This document shows, in pieces, positions 32,701 through 44,754 of a DNA stretch of 64,000 nucleotides (the first letter of the stretch is position 1; the number at the start of each line of letters is the position of its first letter). Below the pieces are notes generated by a model, which did not search any database, was not told the DNA's origin, and worked only from the letters and a program-made list of their open reading frames with translations. The DNA comes from Closterium sp. NIES-65 (lineage: Eukaryota; Streptophyta; Zygnematophyceae; Desmidiales; Closteriaceae): NCBI GenBank assembly GCA_948144175.1, contig CANXME010000043.1:558001-622000 (forward strand), given 5' to 3'. A program made the translations under genes and the position numbers.

Positions 32701-35125
32701 GCAGGTTCTTGGTCTTCCTCCTCCCTTAGAGTGTCCACCGCCTGTCCAGTCGCAGTCACAGTTACCACCGGTCTCCCCACTGCCTTCTCCTTCTCCGTAC
32801 ACTAGTCCTACTGGAGGTCTTGCTGAGCGTCGTGAGCCTGCGTCTCGTCCTGCGTCGCCTGTTCATGCTGCTCACACTAGTGGTCGCAGTTCGCGTCAGC
32901 GTCCTCCTCCTGTCCCTGGCACGCACCGGGTGTCTCTGCGTCCGTCCAATGCTCCTCTGCGTGCCCCCTTGCCCTCTCCTCCTGAGTCCTCTCTTCCTGT
33001 GCTTGCCGACCCTGAGTCGGACTCTCTTCATGTTGCCAGTCCTACTGTCACGCATCTCCTTGCTACTGTCGTCACTGACCCCTCCTTTGAGTCCACTGCT
33101 GCGTCTGCTCTTGTTGCTGAGCTCGTCGACTTTGCTGCTCGCTGTCGTCTAGACTACGCTGCTAGTCTTGTTGCTGAGTCTGCGTCTGTCTGTCCTCCGT
33201 CCATCGGGGGTGAGTGTGCTCTTGGCACGGACGTCCTTGAGGACAGGCAGAAGGAGTTCCAGTGTCTGGCTGCTGCTTCACATCATCTCGCGTCCGTACT
33301 GCTTACCCCTGAGGGAGACCCGGATGCACTAGACATCCCGACTCCGCGCTTTTACGCGGAGGCCGTAGAGGGTCCCTACTCCTCTCAGTGGCAGGCAGCT
33401 ATGGATGCAGAGATGGCTTCCTGGAAGTCCACAGGCACCTACGTTGACGCGGTTCCCCCTCCTGGGGCGAACATCGTTTGTGGCATGTGGATCTTCAGGG
33501 TGAAGCGGCCGCCGGGCTCTCCACCTGTCTTCAAGGCGCGGTACGTGGCTCGTGGCTTCAGTCAGCGGCAGGGAGTTGACTACTTTCAGACCTTCTCTCC
33601 CACCCCGAAGATGACCACTCTTCGGGTGCTGCTACACGTAGCCGCTCAGCGTGACTACGAGCTTCACTCCCTTGACTTCAGCACTGCTTTCCTGCAGGGT
33701 AGCCTGCACGAGGAGATCTGGTTGTGCCGTCCACCTGGCTTCACTGGGACTTTCCCTCCTGGCACCCAGTGGAGCCTCCGACGGCCAGTCTACGGTCTCC
33801 GCCAGGCACCGCGCGAGTGGCACGACACACTGAGGACTACACTTGCGGCTATTGGGTTTGCTCCCTCTACTGCTGACCCGTCGCTGTTTCTACGCACCGA
33901 CACCTCTCTGCCGCCGTTCTACATCCTCGTGTACGTCGACGACTTGGTCTTTGCCACAGCTGACACTGCTGGACTCGCCCACGTGAAGTCGGAGCTGCAG
34001 AAGAGACACACGTGCACAGACCTGGGTGAACTGCGCAGCTACCTTGGCTTGCAGATCACCCGGGACAGAGCACGCCGCACCATTACCTTGACTCAGTCAC
34101 ACATGGTGCAGCAGGTCCTTTAGCGCTTCGGCTTCACGTACTCCTCGCCTCAGGCCACTCCTCTGTCTACTCGCCACTCGCTCTCAGCTCTGCCTTCGGA
34201 TGAGTCCGTAGAGTCGAGTGGCCCGTACCCAGAGCTTGTTGGCTTCCTCATGTACCTGATGACCTGCACACGACCTGACCTTGCATACCCTCTTAGCATT
34301 CTTGCACGCTATGTTGCTCCTGGGAGACACAGACCAGAGCACATGGCTGCAGCGAAGAGGGTGTTGCGCTACTTGTGCAGTACGTCGGGCATGGGGCTAG
34401 TGCTTGGAGGGCGGAGTCCAGTGGTCCTCACTGGGCACGCGGACGCTTCTTGGGAAGACGACCAGGCTACGCAGCGGTCGTCACAGGGTTACACCTTCAG
34501 CCTTGGTTCCGGCTCTGTTTCGTGGCGGGCTACCCGCTCGTCTTCTGTTCTTGGCTCCAGTTGTGAGGCTGAGATCTACGCCGGGGCCATGGCTGCACAG
34601 GAGCTTCGCTGGCTCACCTACCTGCTGACTGACCTCGGAGAGCCGCCTCGTTCTCCTCCAGTGCTGTACGTAGACAACAAGGCCATGCTGGCCTTGTGTC
34701 GAGAGCAGAGACTGGAGCACAGAACGAAGCACATTGCTCTTCGCTACTTCCTTGCTCATGAGCTGCAGCAGCGTGGTCAGTTGCGTCTTGCGTACGTGGC
34801 CTCTGAGGCCAACACTGCTGATATCTTCACCAAGGCACTTGCGCCTTGTGATCATCAGCGCTTCTGTACTCAGCTTGGTCTTGTGCCTGTCTTGCCTCAC
34901 TTGCTCACCTCTTGACCTTGCTTGTACTGTTACATATATATACACCTGCTCTTGCTTGTCTAGCTTTCTATATGTATGTACTCATGCATGTGAACTGGCC
35001 TTGTGGCCTTGAACTTGTGCTCGGAATGTGTGGTGACTTTGTGATCCACCCTGAGCTTGCTTTGCTTTGCTTTGCTTGACTGGTCTTGTGACCGCTTGTT
35101 CCCCCCCACTTTGCCTATGGGGGTG

Positions 35126-35256
35126 TGTCAGCACATTATAGCTTATGCTTTTGTGTAGGCTGTAGTGGGGTAGCCCATATGGGGTACAACCCAATTAGGG
35201 TTAGAACTTGTACCCAACTGTTTCATAGTTCATACATTCTCGTTCACATTTTCTCA
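35126..35256 (+). repeat. 3' LTR of copia-B1
   Basis: 131 bp, 3 substitutions from the 5' LTR, followed by the target duplicate ATTGC. Confidence 0.93.
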
Positions 35257-35293
35257 ATTGCCCCTCATGGGGGTATATCCGGGGTATGACGGC

Positions 35294-35624
35294 TCCCCCA
35301 GAGCCTCAATGTGAAATGTTGGCTTGTTTTTTCTGATGTATGGTTCTGTATGCTTGATACCAGTCGGCTCTTTTACGCCCTTCGTAATGCACCTTGGTTG
35401 CCTAGCCCCATTGGCACTTGTAATTGAATATTACTCGCATTTGTTGAAACTTGAAAAAGTTGTGCATTCCATATCTTAAGCTGAGTCCCACAAATGGACT
35501 GAACCATTACTTGAAGGTCAGAGATAATCTATCATCTCACATCTTTTTGGTAGATGGCTAAATATTATTTTTGTGTGTGTTTGATTTCAATTGTGAAATG
35601 CATATATTCTGAAGTATAATCTTC
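35294..35624 (+). other. AT-richer spacer between the DNA transposon and the gypsy element
   Basis: About 330 bp without coding potential or recognisable element. It ends at the gypsy target duplicate TGGGA (35625-35629). Confidence 0.5.
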
Positions 35625-35629
35625 TGGGA

Positions 35630-35972
35630 TGTAAGGAAAATCATTTTTTCCTTACTTCGCATCCCTGCTCAACGCGTACATCACTATAGCACCACAGTCA
35701 GCACCGTTACCACTCGCGACCCTCGCATCGACAATCAGCCCGCCATTCTCGCACATCGCACCCCAACCTCACGGCTCCGCTGGTAACCCGCGCTCCGGGC
35801 CTCCGCTTCGACACTTTCCCAAACCTCAGTCCCAGGCCCGTCACGCGACAACCACAGTCCATTACCGTTACCACTGTAGTTTCGCTATATATTCTTCGCT
35901 CATACCTTCGCTTATTGTATTTTTGCTTCGATAGTGCAATTCTCGTTCACTTACTCAATTGCACTCGTAACA
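35630..35972 (+). repeat. 5' LTR of gypsy-C
   Basis: 343 bp, TGTAAGG...GTAACA. Its first bases form an inverted repeat (35631-35640 with 35646-35655). Confidence 0.92.
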
Positions 35973-36389
35973 CTTGGTATCAGAGCCTACGATCTCCTCT
36001 CGGACCGCACCCACATTTTCGCTTCCCCACTATCTCAATTTTTTGGGGGGGGGGGGGGGTAGACGTCTCTCAGCGATATAGCACCGCCGCTCGTAGTGCT
36101 CTCTCGTAAGCACGCACGGCCACGACCGAGGCTCTCGATGAGCTCGCCCGACACCCCCGCCATGGCCGATTTCACGCTCGCCACATTGACGCAGGAGCAG
36201 CTTGATCGTCTCGTGCGCCAACTTGAAGACTCGGCGCTAGAAATCGCGACGCTCACGGCGGAACGTGACTCCGCCCGTCAACAATCCACGGTGAATATTC
36301 CAGCGACATCACACGCACTGCCAAATGCATCTGCACAATCGGACGAGCCGATCATCATTTCGTCCGGCACACCAACGCAACACGAGAGC

Positions 36390-37939
36390 TGACAAAGTTT
36401 GAAGAAAGAAAGAGCATTGAACTAGCAAGAATGAGGATACAAATAGCAAACCCTAGAAGGGTTGTACTCGCTATAGAGCACCCCACTACAGGCTAGAACA
36501 TAAGATAATATTCTGACACACCCCCATAGCCAAAGTGGGGTGTAATCAGCAGAGCAGGCAAAGCAGTACAAGCTCAGGGTGGATCACAATGTCACCACAC
36601 AATCTGAGCACAAGTTCAAGAAGAAATAGTTTAGAGTTCACAATTATGAGCAAAGCTAGTGGTAGTCACAACGGGCAAGTGAGGAGGAGGAGAGAGAGTG
36701 AGGGGAGAGGAGATAGGAGGCGACGGCTGAAGCTGCAGACACACGGGCAACAGGAGGCAGACTGGCACAGCGGCTACCGGACTAAGCACCCGGACTACAG
36801 GAGTAACAGGCCCCGCGGCTAAAGTAGCGGCAGACGAGCAACGGACCCACGGGCGGCTGGCGTAGAAGTCTAGCTCACTGGGCTACCGGGACAGCGCCCC
36901 GGACTACAGGTGCTGCGGACAACAGTACGGCAACCTCCATGCAGCTTCCCCAAACAGTCCCACCCCCCCGACACGCACCCGCTGCTACACCGCTAGCTCC
37001 ACTCCCACGCACCCCCCTTAAACCCTAAACCCCAGTCTCCCACACAACCACCCCCCTCAGCGACAGCTGCAGCAGTGGGAGACGAAGGAGGAGGAGGAGC
37101 AAAGGGAGGAAGGCACACCGGCCACCCCCATACCCGACACCCCACCGCTCGCCCCTCCCGTCGCCTGTCGAGGCAAGCGGCCCCCTCAGGTCGCCTCGAC
37201 AGGCGACGGGAAAAGGGGGGGGGGGGAAGGCGGGGACGGGGCCGGGGCCGCGACGGGTAGGGCGACGGGCCGCATGTAGTGCGGCGGTAGGGCCGCAGGT
37301 AGGGCGGCTGGTGGGCCGCAGGTAGGGCGGCGAGTGGCCGCAGGTAGGGCGGCTCGCGGGCCGCAGGTAGGGCGGCGGGTGGGCCGCGAAGGTAGGGCGA
37401 CGGGTGGCCGCAGGTAGGGCGGCGGGTGGGCCGCGAAGGTAGGGCGGCGGGTGGCCGCGAAGGTAGGGCGGCGGGTGGGCCGCGAAGGGAGGGCGGCGGG
37501 CGGCCGCGACGGGTCGGGCAGCGGGGCCGCGACGGGTCCCCGTCGCCCGTCGCGGCGCCTCCAGAAGGCGACGCGACGAACGACGGGGCAGACGCCCGCC
37601 GCGCGCCTCGGGGCGCAGAGCGGGCAGAGAACCGCCGCGCGCCTCGGGGCGCACGGCGGGCAGAAAACCGCCGCGCGCCTCGGGGCGCACGGCGGGCAGA
37701 AAACCGCCGCGCGCCTCGGGGCGCACGGCGGGAAGGAAAAGTAGCAGCGGAAGCGAGGTGGTAACCCACCCACAGGATCGATCCAAGGGGATCGACCTGC
37801 TCTGATAGCATGACAAAGTTTGAAGAAAGAAAGAGCATTGAACTAGCAAGAATGAGGATACAAATAGCAAACCCTATAAGGGTTGTACTCGCTATAGAGC
37901 ACCCCACTACAGGCTAGAACATAAGATAATATTCTGACA
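36390..37939 (-). mobile_element. Non-autonomous miniature copia-like element (TRIM/LARD type)
   Basis: 129-bp LTRs at 36390-36518 and 37811-37939 differ at one site and are flanked by AGAGC (36385-36389 and 37940-37944). It lies in the gypsy gag region. The 1.3-kb inside has no gag, protease, integrase or RT. It keeps a primer-like site next to 37810, a 3' region related to that of the big copia copies (36519-36620, including GGGTGGATCACAA) and a GC-rich array (about 37085-37740) whose units resemble the copia-B1 leader (CCGCCCTACCT..GCGGCC on the element strand). The LTR shares the layout TGTCAGAATATTAT, TAGTGGGG, TACAACCC and AGGGTTTGCTATTTGTA with the copia LTRs. It looks structurally whole for a non-autonomous element and would depend on proteins from a related copia. 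Confidence 0.85.
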
Positions 37940-39545
37940 AGAGCATGGGACAACGCTCAGGCGCAGCCAGTGATGGCGTCGCTCAGCCGATGCCTGGCAT
38001 GGGAGGAAGCGGGGTCGTACCAAGCCCGCGGGAGCCCCGTGAAACCCGTCGGCACGTGGAATTCGCGGCGACAAGTGGCGAACAGGCCATTATGGCACCA
38101 ATGCCGCTCAAGCCACAACGCCCGCCCTGCTTCGACCCAAGCCAACGTGGAGGTCCGACGGTTCAATCGTGGGTCTTCACGATGAACGTCTTCTTCGACG
38201 CGAACTACGTCGAGTCGGACGCCGCGAAGATTCGGTATGCAGTTTCGCTGCTAAGGGGCCCCGTCATGGACTGGTGGCGAGTCATCGTGACGTCACCACG
38301 CGCCTACGAGCCACCGTCGCACGAGGAAGGGCCCACGGGTCCAGCTGTCACCTGGAGTTCGTTCTGCGAGACCGCCCAATACAACACGTGGGATGCGTGG
38401 TGCGCAGGGCTTCGGGCGCGCTTCGAGCCGATTGCGGCTTCCATTTCGGCGCGTCAGAGACTGCGCACTTGGCGGCAGCTCAGGTCGGTTCAAGAATATA
38501 CGAGCGGTTTTCTCGCACTTTGCGAGCAGGTCGGCTACATGCACGAAGCGGAGCGGGTGGACCGTTACGTCGGAGGGCTGAAGCCGGATATCTCGCACGA
38601 AATCATGCTGCGCGGACTCTCCAACTTCAACGAGATTCTCGCGCTCGCCGAGAAAATTGACATTCTACGCCGACCGAGACCGGGGTCCTACTACGGACAT
38701 CGCCCTCGGGGACCGACCGAGCACGCCACTGTACACGCCGTTGCAACGAATGCAGCTGCCGCACCGTTTAAGGGGCGCTGCTTTGCTTGCAACAGGCCGG
38801 GCCATTGCAAGAGCGAATGCCCAGAGGAGCTGAGGCGCCGGGGAGCTGAGCAGGGGAGGGAGTCTCAGAGGCAGGGAAACGCCAGCAGTCAGTATAAGTT
38901 GGGCCAACTACTGACGAGACTGCCTGCTCGCCCAACCGCACCGACCCTCACCGAGTCACAGTACCGATTCACGCCATCGATCGGGCTCGGATGAATGAGG
39001 AGGGTACAGCGACGGATTGCCCAGTACTGATCCACGGAAAATACAGGGAGCATTAGTGAAGATTTTTATTGATGGAGGAGCGAGTCACAGTTTAGTTAAT
39101 ACCGCAACCGCACGAAAACTACAGTTAACACTTAACCGTTGCCTACCTGAGATAGACGCACGCTTAGTCGACGACACGCCACTGGCCATACGGGAAAAGG
39201 TGGAGCGAGTAAAAGTCCGATGCGGAGGGAACTTCGGGTTTACACAGGAAATGCTCGCAACGACACTGGATGGGCACGATATTTTATTGGGGCATGATTG
39301 GCTGCGACGGTATAACCCGCGAATTGACTGGACGACGGGTAGCTGCACCGTGCGAAGTAGTGGTAACTGGGTCGAACTACCTCGCTGGCGATCACCCGAG
39401 TCTTCAACGGTCCACGTCAACGCCATCACGATGAAACGGGTTGTCGCCGCTGGAGCTGACGTGTACGCAGTGGATATAGCATTAGTGGAAGAAGAGGAGC
39501 AGCCGAGCGATTTTCAGAAACTGTTGGCAGCAGTACCGCCCGAAC

Positions 39546-42500
39546 TGAGAAGAAGTGAACGAGAATGAAATGACTATGAACGAAGTGAGTACAAATAGGA
39601 AACCCTGATTGGGTTGTACCCCTTATGGGATACCCCACTATAGCCTACAGAAACAAGTAAGCTATATGTTCTGACACACCCCCATAGGCAAAGTGGGGGA
39701 GAACAAGGGGTCACAAGACCAGTCAAGCAAAGCAGAGCAAAGCTCAGGGTGGATCACAAAGTCACCATGCATTCCGAGCACAAGTTCAAAGGCCAGAAGG
39801 CCAGTTCACATGCAAGATCATATATAGAGATATACAAGAGGCAAACAAGCAAGAACAAGAGTATATATAGGCGAAGGTACAAGCAAGGTCAAGAGGAGAG
39901 CAAGTGAGGCAAGACAGGCACAAGACCCAACTGCGTGCAACAACGCTGATGATCACAAGGCGCAAGTGCCTTGGTGAAGACATCAGCAGTGTTGGCCTCA
40001 GAGGCCACGTACGCAAGTCGCAACTGTCCACGCTGCTGTAGCTCACGAGCAAGAAAGTAGCGGAGAGCAATGTGCTTTGTTCTGTGCTCCAGTCGCTGCT
40101 CTCGACACAAGGCCAGCATGGCCTTGTTGTCTACGTACAGGACTAGAGGAGAACGAGGCTACTCTCCAAGGTCGGTCAGCAGGTAGGTGAGCCAACGTAA
40201 CTCCTGCGCAGCCATAGCCCCAGCGTAGATCTCAGCCTCACAACTGGAGCCGAGAACAGAAGACGAGCGGGTAGCCCGCCACGAAACAGAGCCGGAACCA
40301 AGGCTGAAGGTGTAACCCTGTGACGACCGCTGCGTAGCCTGGTCGTCAGCCCAAGAAGCGTCTGCGTGCCCAGTGAGGACCACTGGACTGCGCCCTCCAA
40401 GCACAAGCCCCATGCCCGACGTGCTGCACAAGTAGCGCAACACCCTCTTCGCTGCAGCCATGTGCTCTGGTCGGTGTCTCCCAGGAGCAACATAGCGTGC
40501 GAGGATGCTAAGAGGGTATGCAAGGTCAGGACGTGTGCAGGTCATCAGGTACATGAGGCAGCCAACAAGCTCTGCAAACGGGCCACTCGACTCTACGGAC
40601 TCATCCGAAGGCAGAGCTGAGAGTGAGTGGCGAGTAGGCAGAGGAGTGGCCTGAGGCGAGGAGTACGTGAAGCCGAAGCGCTGAAGGACCTGCTGCACCA
40701 TGTGTGACTGAGTCAAGGTAATGGTGCGGCGCGCTCTGTCCCGGGTGATCTGCAAGCCAAGGTAGCTACGCAGTTCACCCAGGTCAGTGCACGTGTGTCT
40801 CTTCTGCAGCTCGGACTTCACGTAGGCGAGTCCAGCAGTGTCAGCTGTGGCAAAGACCAAGTCGTCGACGTACACGAGGATGTAGAACGACGGCAGAGAG
40901 GTGTCGGTGTGCAGAAACAACGACGGGTCGGCAGTAGACGGAGCAAACCCAAGTGCCGCGAGCGTAGTCCTCAGTGTGTCGTGCCACTCACGTGGCGCCT
41001 GGCGGAGACCGTAGACTGGACGCGGGAGACTCCACTGGGTACCAGGAGGGAAAGACCCAGTGAAGCCAGGTGGGCGACGCAGCCAGATCTCCTCATGCAG
41101 ACTGCCCTGCAAGAAAGCTGTGCTGAAGTCGAGAGAGTGCAGCTCGTAGTCACGGTGAGCAGCAACGTGCAGCAGAACCCGAAGAGTAGTCATCTTCGGG
41201 GTGGGGGAGAAGGTCTGAAAGTAGTCAACCCCCTGCCGCTGACTGAAGCCACGAGCCACGTAACGCGCCTTGAAGACAGGCGGTGAACCCGGCGGCCGCT
41301 TCACCCTGAAAGTCCACATGCCACTGACGATGTTCGCCCTAGGAGGGGGAACAGCGTCGACGTAGGTGCCTGTGGACTTCCAGGAAGCCATCTCTGCATC
41401 CATAGCTGCCTGCCACTGAGAGGAGTAGGGACCCTCTATCGCCTCCGCGTAAGAGCGCGGAGTCGGGATGTCTGGTGCATCCGGGTCTCCCTCAGGGGCT
41501 AGCAGTACAGACGCGAGATGAGGTGAAGCGGCAGCCAGACACTGGAACTCCTCCTGCCTGTCCTCAAGGACGTCCGTGCCGAGGGCACACGCACCCCCGA
41601 CGGACGGAGGACAGGCAGACTCAAACTCAGCGACAAGACTGGCAGCGTAGTCTGGACGACAGCGTGTAGCAAAGTCGACAAGCTCAGTGACAAGGGCAGA
41701 CGCAGCAGACGACTCGAAGGAAGGGTCAGTGACAGCAGTAGCAAGGAGACGCGTGACAGTAGGACTGGCAGCACGAAGAGAGTCCGACTCCGGGTCGGCA
41801 AGAGCAGGAAGCGAGGAAGCAGGAGGAGAAGGCAAAGGGGCACGCAGAGGAGCAGTGGACGGACGCAGTGACATCCGGTGCGTGCCAGGGACAGGAGGAG
41901 GACGCTGACGCGACCCGCGACCACTAGCGCGCTCAGTACGAACAGGCGACGCAGGACGAGACACAGGCTCACGACGCTCAGTAAGACCTCCAGTCGGACT
42001 AGCGTAGGGAGAAGGAGCAGGCAAAGGGGAGGCAGGCTGTAGCTGTGGCTGTGACCGGACAGGCTGCGGACCCTCGAAGGGAGGAGGAGGTGTAAGACCA
42101 AGAACTTGCTGCAGGAGCGGAACGAAGTACGGTCGGGGCCGCGCGGCGACGCCAGAAACAGCAGGAACAGCACCAGTACCCCCAGCAGGAGCACCCACTA
42201 CAGTAGCACCTCCAGCAGCACCAGAACCTCCAGCAGCAGCACCAGGAGCACCGTCAGTCGGACCGCCAGCGGCAGGCACAGCGCCAACACCCTCAGCAGC
42301 ACCAGCTCCAGGAGAACCCTCAGACCCAGCAGCTCCTGCACCCACAGTACGAGCACCGCCGGGACGCGCGGCAGCAGTACCCTCTGCAGCCGAAGAACCA
42401 CCAGCACCAGCAGCACGCCTCCAGCGCCTGGCAAACCACTCACGCAGCTCCTGTGGGGAGAGTGGCTCCCGGCGAGACGAAGCACCCCCAGGCACAGCAC

Positions 42501-44719
42501 CCCCAGGCTCAGCACCCCCAGGCTCAGCACCCCCAGGCTCAGCACCCCCAGGCTCAGCACCCCCAGGCTCAGCACCCCCAGGCTCAGCACCCCCAGGCTC
42601 AGCACCCCCAGGCTCAGCACCCCCAGGCGCAGCACCCCCAGGCTCAGCACCCCCAGGCTCGGCACCTCCAGGCTCAACACCCCCAGGCTCAGCACCCCCA
42701 GACTCCTCACCCCCAGGCTCAGCTCCCGCAGCAGCACCAGAGTCACCAGTGACCTCGACAGGCTCGACCGCGTCTACCTGGGACACACCTGAAGGGGCAG
42801 GACCCTGAGGGGGGAGGGGGTCCACCGGGGGGGGACCTGGTACCAAGAAGAGCGGGGGTGGGGGGAGGGACGGAGTGCGGTAGGGGAAGAGGCGGTAGTA
42901 GGGTACCGACTCGTCGAACGTGACGTCCTGGGAGGACAGAACACGTCGAGAGGTGGGGTGGTAGAACTGCCACCCAGGGGCGTCGGGGGGAAACCCCAGG
43001 AAGACGCAGGGAGCAGCGCGAGGGGACAGCTTGTTCGCAGACAAGTCGCGGACAAACGCCCGAGATCCCCAGACCCGGAACGCCGACGCATCGCCAACCT
43101 TCCCCGTCCACAGCAGGGCTGGGGAGGTCTCCGACCTGGAGACCCTGGGGTGGAGGTTGATCTGATGCGCTGCGTACCTGACCGCAAACGGCCACAGAAA
43201 ATGGGGGGCAGCCGCATGCATCATGGACGTACGGGCGACGTCCATGACCATGCCAATGCGGCGCTCAGCAATCCCATTTTGCTGCGGGGAGTCCGGAAGC
43301 GTGAAGGACTGGCGGATGCCTCGCGCACGACAGTAGGCACGCAGAAGGCCAGAGGAGAACTCTCTGCCTCTGTCCGAGTGCAGACGCAACACAGGAAAGT
43401 CGGAGCCAAAGCTCTGCCTGAGCTGAAGACGAGCTGCGCGGATCCAGTCGATCAGCACCTCAGTGACCTCACCCTTGCTGCGCAAGGGGAAGACTGTGGT
43501 GTAACGCGAGTAGTCGTCAACAACGAGCAGGAAGTAGCTCTCCTGACCCTGTCCACGGATGCGGGCTGGGCCCCACACGTCCATGTGAAGCGTCTGCAAC
43601 GGGGCCTCTGTCGGAGGAAACTGGGAGGAGTGAGGGGCAGCACGCTGGCGCCCCTCGACACAGGGGACACAGGCAGGGCCAGGGCCCTGAGGAAGGGGAG
43701 GTAGAGACCGGGGGAGACCAGACACAAGAAGACGGGAGGCCATGCCTCTGAGCCGAAGCAGAGAGGGGTGGCCAAGGCGGTGGTGCCAGAGGAGGGTCTC
43801 GTGAGACAGACGACGACACGAACAGGGGGCAGACTCAGGACCAGACCTGGACGCTGCGGCAAACACCTGACTAGACGAAGGGACCCTACCAGACTCAGCA
43901 CCTGGAGGAGAAGCAGTGGTCAGTGTGTACAGGCTCGACCCTGGCCGACGTGTAAACGTAGCCAGGTGGCGTCCCGTGCTAGCCTCCGTGTAGTGGGTCA
44001 CGCGCTGACGAGCAGGAGTGAACTGGTGGACACCCGCATCCTGTAGGTCAGCACCACTCACCAGGTTCGTCGAGAACGAGGGGAGGTAGAGACCAGACAG
44101 GGTGCCAGAGGGGGCCGCCGGACACGGAAGGACCGTGGAGAAGCGAGACAGGACAGGCCCCCCAGAGGGGTCAGCCAGGGACACCGCAACCGGCCGACTC
44201 AGCGGCGTGAGAGTGGTGCGGTCCCTAAAGAAGGAGCGAGACGCTCCAGAGTCAAGGGTGAAGGTGTGAGAGGCCGAAGCCGACACAGTACCTGAGAGGG
44301 CAGACTCACCAGTACCTGAGAGCACAGACGCACTGGCACCTAGAGAAGCAGCCTCACTAGCACCTGACGCAGCAGTACCAATGCCCGGGTCGGGCGGGAA
44401 ACACCGGTAACAGTCATCCTCATCACTACCAGTCACAACATACATAGCAGAAAGAATAGCATCAAAGTCAAGATCATAAATGGCTACACCAGCCCTAGAC
44501 AGCTCCCCCCAGCGGGGGATCTCAGCGGCCTCCGGAAACTGCTGACGCCAGGCGTCGGTCAGGCGGCCAAAGCAGCGGCGGGCTGTGTGGGTGCCTCCAC
44601 ACCTCTCCCCCGCACGGTCACCGGTGCGAAGAACGTAGGGGCAGGGACCAAACGCACCACCACGCTGACGCTGCAAGTACCACTCACGGAGCTGCTGAGG
44701 GGCGGGGACGGTGCGAGAG

Positions 44720-44754
<35 letters not shown>

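Larger units (their letters stand above)
28878..35256 (+). mobile_element. Ty1/copia LTR retrotransposon (copia-B1)
   Basis: 131-bp LTRs at 28878-29008 and 35126-35256, flanked by the 5-bp duplication ATTGC (28873-28877 and 35257-35261). Parts: a tRNA-Met-like primer site at 29009, a leader array (about 29095-29790), gag from about 29947 with a Gly-rich region (30745-30950), a DSGAS protease (about 31475), integrase (about 31900-32570), RT with YVDD (about 33350-34120), RNase H (about 34380-34880) and a polypurine-like tract before 35126. The LTRs differ at 3 of 131 sites, the highest divergence among the complete copia copies here, so it is the oldest. The coding part is broken, with about four breaks. 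Its gag resembles that of copia-A (VDDLQLF..RADGLSLFDL) rather than copia-E, -B2 and -B3. Confidence 0.93.
24123..35293. mobile_element. Small Tigger/pogo-like DNA transposon, interrupted by a LINE and a copia element
   Basis: The left end 24126-24142 (GTCATACCCCGGATATA) is the exact reverse complement of 35274-35290. Between them, once the LINE (with its target duplicate) and copia-B1 are set aside, about 540 bp remain: 24123-24332, 28582-28877 and 35262-35293. These pieces share internal motifs around GCGCTTATA and TATAAGCSCACCCCC (24189-24260 resembles 28810-28870) and an internal inverted repeat (24136-24146 with 24189-24199). No transposase is visible, so it would be non-autonomous. The ends recall Tigger-type termini (CATACC[TC]CGG), but the family is a suggestion and no clear TA duplication was found. 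Confidence 0.6.
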
